Shown here: one piece after another, positions 32,737-44,092 of the stretch
Layout of the letters: every line of letters begins with the position of its first letter
Position numbering within the stretch: the first letter of the stretch is position 1
Source of the DNA: Lavandula angustifolia
Taxonomy: Eukaryota; Streptophyta; Magnoliopsida; Lamiales; Lamiaceae
Assembly (NCBI GenBank): GCA_028984105.1
Contig: CM054825.1
Location: forward strand, 18,679,795 to 18,743,794
DNA: 64,000 nt
Reading direction: 5' to 3'
The notes under the pieces: generated by a model
Told to the model about the DNA's origin: nothing
What the model saw: only the letters and a program-made list of their open reading frames with translations
Database searches by the model: none
Position numbers and translations under genes: made by a program

Positions 32737-34291
32737 TGTTGGTCCGGAGACGAGAATCAGGTGTAGTGGGGGGGTGAATACACCTGAGTACTGTTTCTTT
32801 TCTCAAACGCGAAGGACAGCTGAGCTGTTGGATGCAACTGATGAACAGTGCCAGATAGTAACCTTCGATTGCGGGTCAGAGAGTGAGCCAACTACTGAGT
32901 CTCTCCTACTGACTTTAGTCAGTGGTTGATTCTCAGTCGAAGACTTAGTGCGGATAAGAGTGTGGGGCCCGGAGATTCATCTCAGTTGAAAACGTGATTT
33001 TCACAAGTCAAACAGTTTTGGCTAGTGCACTTTATGAATACGTTTTATGCAAGATATGATTTTGTAAGCAGTTTGTATGCAATCCAATAAAACAGTAAAT
33101 AATACAAGCAATTTTTAACGTGGTTCGGATACGCAAGATCCTACATCCACGGTCCTGCTGAACAGGAGGTCTTGTTGATTAATCTGAGCAAGCCTCAGCA
33201 AGGTATCTGTGCACTGGACAGACCCTTCTAAGTTAAAGTCCTTAGCGACTTTACAAATCAAACCGAGGTTTGAAGGGGAGGGGATTTTCTCCAACTAGGA
33301 AGGAGTTCTTACAATAAGAACAATCACTAAACGTGAACTCCTTTGAAAATCTAAGCTATAGATATGACTTTGAGCTTAGCTAGAGAAGAGGGATCTAAAG
33401 AACTCTAGAGAGAAGAACTAAGGGTATTCTATTGAGCAAGTTCTTCGCTGGATTTATCTTTAATGCGCTAGAGTTGTTTCGAAAGCTTGAGCGTTTTATC
33501 CCTTGATATCCCATGCGTGAAGCTCGGATTTTCTTCTCTATTTATAGTCGTGACCCAAGCATTTGTCCGTTGGAGAGGACGATGCCACGTGTCACAAACT
33601 TCAAAAGAAAACGGCCATATATTCGAATTGTTGTAGCAGAGTTGTTGATATTGTTCATGAGAGCTGTTTTAGTTGGTCAGAGCAGATAATGTGTTGACGG
33701 CTTCTCATTGGTCGAGGTTTGTGGTAGGTGAGATGTGTCAGACATCGGTCTTCATTGGAGTTGACTCTCACTTATCCTCGTATGATCTTCTGCTGACTTT
33801 CGAGTGATGTTAATAGCTGGGTCGTTTCCTGTCGGATACAGTAGACTTGATGCAGTCTCTGTCTTCTTCGTCTGAGTCGGCTGACAAGATGTATTCTACT
33901 GAGTGTAGTTAGCTGATGACTGCGAAGGTACTGAGCTTTGCATAAGGTTCTTTTACTGATGTCTGTCACCTGATAAGGTATCTTCTACTGAGGCGAAGAT
34001 CAGCTGAAGACTTAAGAACACAAGCTCTTACACTAATGACGTGGGGCTCTGGAAAGTAACTTCCTACTGAAGATCAATCCAACATTTTACCCAGTACAGG
34101 ACATAGACACGAAAGATAAAGAAATCGAAATCAGTCTAGCCTATTACATCATCTAGTCATATCGACACTACACTACTGATACCAGCTGGGTTTTGGGATC
34201 TTCATTTCCATAGCATGAACACTACGATTTCCCCCAATATTATTTTACCCAATAAAAAGCTAAGTATCATCTACTGACTCATAACCCAACA
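32737..34291 (-). repeat. 5' LTR of element A (1,555 bp)
   Basis: Plus-strand ends are TGTTGGTCC and CCCAACA, followed by AATAC. A minus-strand TATAAATA box lies at 33,539-33,546. It pairs with 15,284-16,820; differences by eye are scattered substitutions and a few short indels. Confidence 0.95.
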
Positions 34292-34296
34292 AATAC

Positions 34297-34564
34297 TTCA
34301 ATCGACATTCCAGTAACAAGTTACTTTGTAGTAAGATTGTTGAGTGCCTTAAAGTCTAGATGATTAAGTCTCTAAAGCCAGCTGGTATCTAAGTTGCTTC
34401 TAGAAATTAGGCATGTATCAGGTTTGCAGCTTGACTAATCTAGAACATATATATCGCGTTTTCTGTACTTGTTAGCACCTTGTTACCTGTAAACTTATCT
34501 AAAACATTTGCATAATTAGCGTCAATAATACTTGATTATTATTATCACAAAATTGACTAACAGT
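34297..34564 (-). pseudogene. element B integrase N-terminal domain, continuation
   Basis: Minus-strand sequence next to the insertion site encodes a decayed relative of the HHCC region (compare 'gttcatagttttgaagttcaggtgactgagtctc' in A with 'ttaaagtctagatgattaagtctc' here). It joins to 15,129-15,283 once element A is removed. Confidence 0.65.
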
Positions 34565-34758
34565 TACTCCCTCCGTCCCGCTTGACTTGTCTTGTTTTCC
34601 TTTTTGGTTGTCCCTCTTGACTTGTCTTGTTTCCTAAAATGGAAATAATTACTACTACACAAACTTCAATTTTTTTTGTGGGGCCTACCTCTTTACACAT
34701 AACCAACCACTCATCTTAATCTCCTTGTCGAAAAGAAATGAGTGGGACGGAAGGAGTA
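34565..34758. mobile_element. Stowaway-like MITE in element B
   Basis: Ends TACTCCCTCCGTCCCGCTTGA and GAGTGGGACGGAAGGAGTA. Contains two 'ttgacttgtcttgtttcc' units in direct repeat. Same subfamily as 46,394-46,619. Confidence 0.8.
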
Positions 34759-37096
34759 ATAGTTTACATAAAAAACTTTTGAAACTAACACTGTTCCAAA
34801 AGACAATATACTGTAACCTTTGGTGTGAGTAAAGGTGTTATCGTCGAACATAACTTGGGATCCTTGTTTGTCCATATAGTCAGTGAGGATGTCTTTCATG
34901 TATAGCATCCACTATCCATATACCACACAGTCTTTATTAGCTTGTATTCGCTTGTTAGTTCAGCTTCTGCACCTCCAAATAAAATATTCTGAGGTATCAT
35001 TTCTATTTTGTTTGGGTCTTAACAGGTTAAGTAGTTCTTTCGAACCTAAATTTGTCTGACAACTATAATGGTCTCAAACGACCCGATCATCCTCCCCTTG
35101 ACATCAGTATATACTTTCTTTGTTGGTTTCTGAATTGACTTCTTCTTGGGAGGATAAGAAGCCTGATTATTCTGAACCTAAGTCCAAGGACTTATTGGTA
35201 TTGTACCTTGGTTATTCTTCCTTAAGGTCTCAGCCTAATAGCTATATGTAATTTTGTTTCCGAGCTGAGCCTTAGGTCCATGCTTGCTTGCCTTCGCTAC
35301 TCTACTTGTGCTTGTTGTACTATGTGACTCAAGCTGAGGTTCCTTTCCTTTGCCTTTGTCAGCTTGAATCGACTCTTCCTGAGTTGGTTCAGGTTGTAAT
35401 GCGGCTTTGACAAACTTAGTACTCAAATCAGCTATACATGTGATCTAGGATCCCTTTTGAGATTTATCATATACCTTTCCTTTATTCTCGATCTCATAAC
35501 CTATGAGATATGTCATATACCTTTCCAGATGCCTTTAATGCTGAATAATCTCAACATCCAACTTCTAGCGTCACTATACTTGGCAGTCAAAGTCTTCGTG
35601 ACTTGTAATGACTTTAGTAGTTTATGAGGATTGTGTTGGAAGTTGGCATACTTTAGCTCATTAGCCAAGACTGACAACTGAACTTCTTAGCTTCTTACAT
35701 TATGACCTGAGAACTTTCAGTTTGTCTAATAACAAGCTGAACCGAATAAGCTTCAGCTAGAACTGACTTTGGAAGATCCTTCAGCTTCTCACACATCAAT
35801 TTGTTTTGTTTATTGAGGATGATGAATAGTTGCTCCAGACTCTTCTGGCTTTCAAGGAGTTCATCGTATTCGGTCTGAAGTTCAAATCCCTCTGCAATAG
35901 AGCCATATTCTAATGTTTATTGTGTAAGAGAGTTAGTAGAGGAGCAAGTAGAATTTACCTCAACTTTATTGTTGCTATGAGGCAGAGTTTAGGTTCTTCT
36001 GACTCAAATTCAGTTTCAGCATGTATAGCTAGATATCCTTTATCAGCATCAGACTCGCTGAACAGTTCCTTGATTTTGTTTTCTTCCTCTTCATCAGATT
36101 CATCACTAGAGGATGAACTTAAATCGCTATTTTCATCAAAGCAGGCCTTCTTTCCTTCAAGGATTTGTCACGTTTGGCACTAAGGTTGGCCCTTTCTTTA
36201 CTGTTGAGCTCTGGACAGTCATACTGATAATGTCCAGTTTTCTGCCAGTTGTAGCACGGTTTTGGGTTCATCATCTTTCTTCTTAAAATCTTCTTTTTAG
36301 GATGATGGTCCTTCGGCTTTCTCATTCTGACTTCTCTCCTATTTTTGTAGTCTTTGTCAACGTGTGAAATCTTAAAGTAGATTTTAGATTAGTCTTTGCA
36401 GATGCTCTTTCTTTTGTCGCCCTCTTCGAGTTACCTGCAAGAAGAATGGCTTTTAAAAGATCTTCATGAGGCTAGTCCTCAAGGTCATCACTCTTGTTAG
36501 CAGCCTTGAAGACGATCGTCTTTGAGCTATTTTCTTCTTCTTTAAAATGTTAGGTCACTAAATCTTGATCTCAGTAGCCTTCAGGTCGTAGAATAAGGAT
36601 TTTGGCTATTGCTTGGTGAATTCGTCAGATCTTTGGATGGTGTATGTTGAATGATGTTCTCATTCAGTTCCTTGTTTCATCTCATTCATCAGGTTTGTGA
36701 ACCGAGTGTGCATGTCCTCAATTCGCTCACTATCCTCCAAAATGAAATTATCAAGTTTACATATGGCAACTTTCAGCTTATTATTCTTTGATCTTTTCGT
36801 TTCCTTTTCTTAGTTTCTTGAGCATATTCCACATCTCCTTTGCAGTCTTGCACTTTCTGATTCTACCAAGATCTACATCGTTCAAAGTCAGCAGGACTTG
36901 GTTTCTAGCTACCTTGTCTAGGTTGTTAATCTTTCTTTCCTCAACGTTCAGCTGGATCTTAGTCTTATAAGGTTCTTCATCACGAGTGGCGGCAGTTGTC
37001 TTGGATCCAGACTAAATTATTCGTGTGCTGGGAATTGTGATGACTATGGGGCCTCCAATTATAACATCCCACATGCAGTCAAGAATAAAAGACAAT
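34759..37096 (-). pseudogene. element B protease and gag, decayed
   Basis: Protease traces lie near 34,711-34,908. Around 36,190-36,270 the minus strand encodes CYNWQKTGHYQYDC, the CCHC knuckle with the second Cys replaced by Trp, followed by the same ELNSKERANLSAKR-type tail as in A's gag. The part 36,600-37,000 resembles the capsid domain ('cttgcactttctgattctacc' against 'ttgcagtcttgcaccctccc' in A). Many stops. It lies upstream of the integrase remnant and downstream of the primer-binding site at 38,230. Confidence 0.65.
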
Positions 37097-38068
37097 TAGG
37101 GGTGTAAAGGTTCGGTTCGGTTCGGTTCGGTTTTTAGTACAATTTAGGAACCGAACCAAACATATGAAAGTGGTTTGGTTCGCTTCGGTTTAAGGTGTAC
37201 TTTACTTTTGGAACCGAACCAAACCGCTTAGAAATGGTTCGGTTCGGTTCGGTTTATCGATTCTACTTTTTTAAATCCTAAATAGATTTTTTTGAACCAT
37301 AATATTCCATACATATTTAACGTGAATGAAATCCAAGCACGACAACTCCAAAATATTAACAAAATATAAATATACTAAACATAACTACAAAAGTTAATCT
37401 TCAACTAGGGCTCCAAAATATTAACAAAATATAAATATACTTAACATAACTACAATAGTTAATCTCCAACTAGGGGAAACAAATTCATGACTCCACAATC
37501 CACATAGGCAGTAGCAAAATGAAACAACTTCATGACTCCACGTAAACGGATGAATTAAGAATTCCTACGGATGGAGGACTTGTTGTTCAACTTTTACGTT
37601 TTGGTAGAAAAAGTGAAAATAGTATTGAGAATGAATTGAAAAATGAGAAAGAATATGGAAATGAGAATTGAGAAGACAGAATAGTGGTGTAGTCAGGACT
37701 CAGTTGTGCGACCCTACTGCCCTAGTGTAATAGTAGTATTAAAATCTCTTTTTTAATTTTTTTAATTACATATTTACATATGTATCAATTACCTACTATA
37801 CCCCTAGTAATCACATATTAGTATACTACCTAGTAAGTAAGTAGTATGTAGTATTAACAAAAATCTTTATATTTCATTCGGTTCCATTGATTCGGTTCGG
37901 TTTGAGCGGTTTCTAAACCTTTGGAACCGTGAACCGAACCGATTGTAAACGGTTTCGGAAAATATAAACCAAACCGAACCACGAAACCGAACCGAACCGC
38001 ATTTTTCGGTTTGGTTCGGTTCGATTTCATCGGTTTCGCGGTTCGGACCGGAACCACTTACACTCCTA
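37097..38068. mobile_element. hAT-like non-autonomous element rich in GGTTCGG repeats
   Basis: Ends TAGGGGTGTAAAGG and CCACTTACACTCCTA are inverted to each other. Subterminal arrays of GGTTC/GGTTCGG (left, 37,107-37,260) and their complements and variants (right, 37,870-38,050) flank an AT-rich core. The terminal motif resembles plant hAT elements beginning (C/T)AGGGGTGTAAA. No clean 8-bp duplication was found and no transposase is present. It lies between gag and the primer-binding site of element B. Confidence 0.65.
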
Positions 38069-38229
38069 GTTGCTATGGAGAACATGGGCATCCAAGACTT
38101 TGCTAGTTGTTCAGATATACTGACAAATAAGGAACTAAGGTGTAGAACATTATGTTATGCAGCGAAAAGTTTTTTCAGGATCTGATCAAGTCGACCTAGT
38201 AATTAGATATGGTAGTCGGTCTGACTACC

Positions 38230-38241
38230 GCTCTGATATCA
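38230..38241 (-). other. primer-binding site of element B, one mismatch
   Basis: The plus strand reads GCTCTGATATCA against GCTCTGATACCA in element A. It is followed by an AT spacer and the LTR start TGTTGATC at 38,244, the same arrangement as in A. Confidence 0.8.
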
Positions 38242-38243
38242 AT

Positions 38244-38470
38244 TGTTGATCAAGGTAAGAACTCAGGTGTATTGGGGGGGGAGTATACCTAAGTACAATT
38301 TTTCAAACTAAGATTACGGAGTCAATCAAGAAACTGAGATTGGACATGAGTCCCACAGAGGACTCCTGCATCCTTAGATTAAGAGTGAGCCCGACTGAAT
38401 TTGAAGTAATCCAGTGCGTGTCGAAAGTGTGAGCCATTTACTTAGTGAAAAAACATTTTTATCAACAACG
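38244..38470 (-). repeat. truncated 5' LTR of element B
   Basis: It starts TGTTGATCAAGG and shares with the element A LTR the 'actcaggtgtattgggggggg' block and the later 'agagtgagccaactactgag'-like and 'acttagtg' blocks. Similarity ends near 38,470, about 200 bp before the SAR1 start codon. The U3 part that should follow is missing, so the LTR was truncated. Confidence 0.7.
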
Positions 38471-38501
38471 CTGCAGGTTATATGTTCAACTTCTAAATAG
38501 G

Positions 38502-38507
38502 CACGTG
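38502..38507. promoter_or_regulatory. G-box CACGTG upstream of SAR1
   Basis: CACGTG lies 160 bp upstream of the SAR1 start codon, between the truncated LTR and a CT-rich probable 5' leader. It is a binding motif of plant bZIP and bHLH factors; use in this promoter is not shown. Confidence 0.35.
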
Positions 38508-38666
38508 AACCGCAAATTCCTGCCAATTATTAATCCGACCCATCGCCCTCACTCCACCAAATTTCTCCTCTCTCCACACACTTAACAGAAAACCTAAACT
38601 TCAACGAGAACGGTAATTCATCACTTAAGTCAACTCTAGATCTACCCAAATCGCGCCCCGGAGAAA

Positions 38667-40813
38667 ATGTTTCTACTGGATTGGTTCTACGGCGTCCTTG
38701 CATCGCTCGGATTGTGGCAGAAGGAGGCGAAGATCTTGTTTCTCGGCCTCGATAACGCCGGAAAAACGACCCTCCTTCACATGCTTAAGGATGAGGTAAT
38801 ATTTTACAGTTATTGCTTTTTTCAGATTTTACGAGTATTTTATTCGTTGCTGTTTGTGTTGATTGAGTGGATCCGGTGAATTGAATTTGATTGGTTTGGG
38901 ATTTCGGTTTGATGCAGAGATTAGTGCAGCATCAGCCGACACAGTATCCGACCTCGGAAGAGCTGAGTATCGGGAAAATTAAGTTCAAGGCGTTTGATTT
39001 GGGAGGGCATCAGATCGCCCGTAGAGTTTGGAAGGATTATTACGCCAAGGTACATTGGATTCACTGTTGAATGTAGATATGTGTGGCTTTCATTGAGATT
39101 TTGACTGGAAGTGGCTTGATAGTTACTGATCTTATTGTACGATAAAACGGAGCTAAGATTGGACTGTGGACTAGATTGTTTATCTGTGCACTTACAAACT
39201 AGTACTCCCTCCGTCCCTCCGTCCCATTGATAATGACCATTTTTCCTTTTCGGATTATCCCATTTGAAATGGCCCCTTTCAAGAAAAGAAAAAAATATAT
39301 TACATTTTTTCATATTTTATTATTTCTATCTCCTACTTTATCATCCACTCTCTCGCGATCTCACTCATATTCTCTCTTTTACTTTATCACCTACTCTACT
39401 TTCTTAATTCATGTGCCCGAAAGCCAAGAGGCCATTATCAATGGGATGGAGGGAGTTTTTGATAAGTTTGCATTTGAAAATGTGTTTTTAATTATTTGAG
39501 GCGTGGTTTTATTGCTAGTGGTTTTATTGCTAGAAGAGTTTGCAGAGTTTGGAGTAAAACGTTCTGAGATACGACTGCACTTTAGGAATGATTATGCTAC
39601 CATTTAGACAATCGTCATTGCATATGCAGAGTAGAGTCCTCTGTTTAGCATTTGAAACGTGCTTGCGCCATTGACAAAATTATGTATGTGTTTCATTGTT
39701 GCAGTGAGGAATAAATAACGAACCTGACTTAAAAGAGGTTAGGCCCGAGAGAATACAAGGAAGATCATTATTAATTTGAAATGATTGAACAAAGAACAAG
39801 GAAGGAAATTCTCAACAAGATTGAGATATTGGCTTTTAGACCTTCCTTTACATCTAAGGGGAAGAATTTTACGTGTATGAGTAAAAGAGGTTACGTAATA
39901 AATTATGCTAATCTGGAATTCAAGAATTATGGTAATCCATGATCAAATATCATGCTGCATGATTATTCTCTCCACTGCTAATCTCTTTCCTATCATGGCT
40001 CGGATTGCTCTTCCCATAGCATCATCGCATAGGTACATGGAACAAGGAGACAAGCCCCCCAATCTTCCGTTCCGCCTAAGAATAGATAATCCATGGCCTG
40101 TAGTCATATTCCTTCCTTTCTACATCTCATGTCACTCACCAAGCTAACAAGATGGCACAAAAATCGATGTAAAAAAGATGGTTCCTGATATTGTTCTAGG
40201 TGTGACCTTTTGAAGATAATGTTATTATGTGGCAGTGAAGTCTATATTGGGTTCTAAGCTCATCAGTATGAAGTTCCTATGGATGCTAAACCTATTAATT
40301 AGCTGCTTGAGAACTACCACGCAAATACATTTTATTTCTTGGTTGTTCCAGAATGTATATCTGCTGAAGTGTTGAGTGGGGTATGATTTTAGCAAAGTTC
40401 ATATATCTCTACCAGGACAAACATCAAAACATTTATTAGGGACATTCAAAATATAATAAATAATGACACCATGCTGCATTGTGATTCCACAGGTCGATGC
40501 TGTTGTATACCTAGTGGATGCTTATGACAAAGAGCGTTTTGCTGAATCCAAAAAGGAATTAGACGCTCTCCTTTCGGATGAAGCACTCGCCACTGTTCCA
40601 TTTCTCATTCTGGGAAACAAGATAGACATACCTTATGCTGCCTCTGAAGATGAGTTAAGTTATCACCTCGGCCTAACTGGCGTGACCACTGGCAAGGGGA
40701 AGGTGAACCTTGCGGATTCAAGTGTGCGGCCTCTAGAGGTATTCATGTGCAGCATTGTGCGTAAAATGGGCTATGGAGACGGTTTCAAGTGGGTCTCTCA
40801 ATATATAAACTAG
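38667..40813 (+). CDS. SAR1: SAR1 small GTPase (COPII coat)
   Basis: Three exons, 38,667-38,795, 38,918-39,049 and 40,493-40,813, join in frame to 193 codons plus stop, the usual length of plant SAR1. GT-AG borders are present. The product is an Arf-family GTPase that starts COPII vesicle formation at ER exit sites. Visible motifs: amphipathic N-terminus MFLLDWFYGVLASLGLW for membrane insertion, P-loop GLDNAGKT (27-34), DLGGH (70-74) and NKID (129-132). The C-terminus GFKWVSQYIN is typical. The promoter is compressed between a retrotransposon LTR and the gene. Intron 2 (1.44 kb) carries a MITE at 39,203-39,457. No broken motif is seen; it appears functional. Confidence 0.96.
39203..39457. mobile_element. 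Stowaway-like MITE in SAR1 intron 2
   Basis: Ends TACTCCCTCCGTCCC and GGGATGGAGGGAGT, with CT-rich interior like the element at 1-238. It lies away from the splice sites. A neighbouring duplication of 'ccctccgt' at the left end is noted. Confidence 0.8.
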
Positions 40814-41055
40814 GGTTTATCATCAAGAAAATGGTTGTTAGCTACCTGCCATACCGTTCTTTCTCGATGAACAGGGAAGAAACAGCTGCGCCAAAAGAGA
40901 TGAAAAGAATGGTGGACAGATTCACTTGTTTCAGGTTGATTAAGTTTGTTAGTTGTTAAAACTTGTATGACATGCTTTGAGTAGTGGGACCTTATTGATC
41001 TCTGTATAATTCTCCTCTTATAAATTTGGAGGTTTTTGCAGCTTTTACGTTGTTT
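40814..41055. other. SAR1 3' flank
   Basis: Presumed 3' UTR and downstream region of SAR1. No other gene is seen. Confidence 0.4.
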
Positions 41056-41059
41056 ATTT

Positions 41060-41498
41060 ATGGTGGAATGGGTAAAAATAGGCAAATTTTGTCTCTTAAA
41101 TGCAAAAATAGGCATTCTATGCCAAATATGCATCACATAGGCAATGTATCTTTTTCATGTCAAACAAATTAGTAAAAAATTGGGAAAATACTCTCTCAAT
41201 TATTATAAACACTCTCTCCATTATTATAAATAATGTCAAATTAGTAAAAAATTATAAACAGTTTAAGATTCATTATCATTACATTATAATAAATAAATTT
41301 ATGTAATATATATCTACATGTACATCAATCAACATCCATTAATAAAGAAGTAAAGAATAAGATCACGTGGATCTTGATTGAAAAAAAAACATGAAAATAA
41401 GGAAAAAAGTGAGAAATGCCTATTTCATGCATATTTGGCATGGTTTGCCTATTTTTGCATTTAAGGTGCAAAATTTGTCTATTTTTAATTTTTTCCCT
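41060..41498. mobile_element. foldback MITE, about 0.44 kb
   Basis: The left arm (aaaaataggcaaattttg ... aaatgcaaaaataggca ... tgccaaatatgcat) is mirrored by the right arm (atgcatatttggcatgg ... tgcctatttttgcattt ... caaaatttgtctattttt). Arms are about 75 bp around an AT-rich centre. Flanking 'tttattta' occurs on both sides (about 41,052 and 41,500), a possible 8-9-bp duplication. Non-coding. A partial relative may lie at 41,945-42,015. Confidence 0.6.
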
Positions 41499-41499
41499 T

Positions 41500-42742
41500 T
41501 ATTTATTTTACTTTTTGTTTTATTTTGTATTTTGTTGAAGCTTCAAAATCTTGCTCTTTTGGTTGCAACTGTTTGTAGAAAAATAAAGTTTTTCTTTGTA
41601 CTCTTCTCTCTCTCCCTCTCTAATTGTTGGTCTCTGTTCTTGCGCTTTTAGCACTCACAAGTCACAACTACTACTATTTCGGTAAATACTGTGAATTCAG
41701 GAATATAAATTAGGGGTTGTAATCTAATTTTAGGAGAGGAGATAATTCTCTCAAAAAATACAATTAAACCTCGGATTTTACAAGATTTAGGAGTGGCTCC
41801 ATTTCCCTCTTTTATCCGCCAATTACAGTAGATGTATTTGTCCTCATATATACGGACATTATTTATCTAATTAAGATGAAATAAAGCAACCACTTGAGTG
41901 AAAAATTAATATACTAATATCATACAATTTATAACCGAAAATATATGCTGTTTTTGGCAAACATGCATCAAATAGGTAATCGATATTTTGCCCTCAAATG
42001 CATGTTTTTGTATGCATTTAACTCTACAGTAGGCCTCACCAAGTGACATTAAAGTTGTCACTTGTTAGTGTGAAATTTATAGGGAAAAAATAAATAAAAC
42101 ATTAAACTTCAGAATCAAGATTCCTCTAAACCTTTCGTTTGCGTATAACGCCTAAAAAGTAAGGCAACACAAATTAAGCAAAGCCAGTGTCTCTATGTTA
42201 CAACAACTAAAATTTATAATACTAAGCATTCAATATTTTCGTTTTGGAATATAGTACATTCTAAATAGATTAGATAGAGTTTGTAATCTTATGTACAATG
42301 TTGTAATACATCTGTAAGTCATTCATGCGATGGGATCTTCTAAAATTAATTAGACCTTTTTCTCATAAGGAGCACCCCTAACATTATTTGAGTTGTATAT
42401 TAGGTTAATCATATTTTTGTGTAGTTTGCAAGTTATTATGCAGAAGATGTCAAACAAATTAGCTAGTATAATCATATATAATAGACTCGGCCTATAGAGA
42501 TATTAACGAGATTTGAACTTGTATCATGAGATAACCTACGCTATCAGTCAGGTATGGTGGAAGGGAGCATTGAAAAATGAGCTTTTTATGCTCATTTCTG
42601 AGTTTGCAAGGACATTTTTCCTTGAGATAATATTAGTTGAGAGATAATACCGTTGCTAAATTGATTTGGTTGGTATGACTAAAGGACACAAATCACACAA
42701 TCTTTAGGCCTAAAATACTAAAGGTCTTTATGTGTTATAACT
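41500..42742. other. AT-rich intergenic DNA
   Basis: No gene recognised. Scattered short frames lack motifs. A possible remnant of the foldback MITE lies at 41,945-42,015. Confidence 0.4.
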
Positions 42743-42945
42743 TACTCTCTCCTTACCAATTATCTAGTCCAATTTTCTATTTGGGATGTCCCAAATATAT
42801 TGTTCAGCTTATTTTTTTATCAAATTACTATACACAACTTTTTTATAGAATTTACAACTTTACACAATTCTACTCACAACTAATAACCTTCCTTAAAAAC
42901 CGCACAAAAAGAAAAGTGGATAATGTAATTGGGACAGAGGGAGTA
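42743..42945. mobile_element. Stowaway-like MITE
   Basis: Ends TACTCTCTCCTTACCAATTA and TAATTGGGACAGAGGGAGTA, inverted to each other with TA borders. AT-rich, non-coding. Confidence 0.65.
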
Positions 42946-44005
42946 TAATAGTAATTGAACATTAGCGGCACCATATATAAGGATACACAATTTGATAAAC
43001 AGAAACCTTAGCGGTAAATTGAGAACGCACGATTAGTTTTTTTCTGTTTGATGAATTGTTAAAGATTTGGTAAGTATCATTAAATTTCATTTTATCTAAG
43101 CGAAAATGGTTATTGCGTCCTAATCAAGTATATAACCTTGCTTTGTTGCTACTAAAACGTAAGTTGAACTCGACAATCTACTTGTATGTGGAAAAAACAA
43201 TATACTATATTCTTTTAATGCACGCGATGGGTGAAGACTGTATCACTAAAAATGTATAATTATAATGACCCAATAAAAGAATAATACAATGGTGATTTTT
43301 GTTATATATAATACTCAAGCATTATGTTTTACGAAACAAACTTCAAGCCTATATAATATTTATTAAATTTATGTACATTTAGTGAATAATCGAGTAGGTG
43401 TGTATAAACTATTCCTTCCGTCTCAAAAATCCATTGGGAGTATTAATTAGTTACTTAATATCCCCACTACTTTTAATGGTCTTTTCATTTTGATTTACTC
43501 TATAATGTATTGTAAGGGAAGATTATATAACTTTTCTTTTCCAAATACGCTTGCCGCATAAGTAACGGTTCCTTTCTACCGATTTTATAAATTTAACACA
43601 TTTTTAGAATACTTAATACCATTGATTTGATTTATAGTAAATTCAATCATGCTTTTAATATTAAACGTTTTAAACAAAATTGATAGCATCAATGTATCTA
43701 GTTATCACATATAATTAATACGTTAAAATCTTTTATAAATATAAGCTAGTGAAATCGACCTCATGTAAAGTTAATAGAATTGTGTCTTAATACTTCATTA
43801 ATCCAATTATATCTAATCTCTAATTTTAAAAACATCACATCCAATTGGAGGTAAAGTCGACTTCACTCAAATTTATATATTATATAATTTACAAATTACT
43901 AAATTTATCTATTTAGGCAGTGTTTAGTTGTTACCAAATCCACAATGAACTCTAATTCCAAAGTTGGAGCGGTTTAACAAACATTCTTTCACGTCTCTCT
44001 CTCTC
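42946..44005. other. AT-rich intergenic DNA upstream of the DUF4228 gene
   Basis: No gene. A degenerate MITE end (attccttccgtctcaaaaatc) lies near 43,410. A TATA-rich stretch (tatataatatatat) after a CT repeat at 44,000-44,025 lies about 75 bp before the next start codon and could be its core promoter. Confidence 0.4.
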
Positions 44006-44092
44006 TCTATATAATATATATCGAAACGGATGTTTTTACTCCAACACTCTCTTCTTGAAAATTAACTTAACACATCGTCGCCGCCGCAACCG

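Larger units (their letters stand above)
15284..34291 (-). mobile_element. element A: Sirevirus-like Ty1/copia retrotransposon nested in element B
   Basis: The 5' LTR (32,737-34,291) is followed on the minus strand by a tRNA-Met primer-binding site, gag, protease, integrase, reverse transcriptase, RNase H, a 3.5-kb extra ORF region and the 3' LTR (15,284 to about 16,820). The outer ends are TGTTGG and CCCAACA. A 5-bp duplication AATAC flanks it (15,279-15,283 and 34,292-34,296). Protease before integrase before RT defines copia. Large size, long LTRs and an extra region after pol resemble the SIRE lineage; that assignment is inference. Genes are broken by stops, frameshifts, a CACTA insertion and a solo LTR, so it is defective. 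Confidence 0.92.

Noticed and set aside
43408..43445. Another MITE starting attccttccgtctc
   Set aside because: Only one end with a degenerate terminus is visible; no convincing partner end was found.
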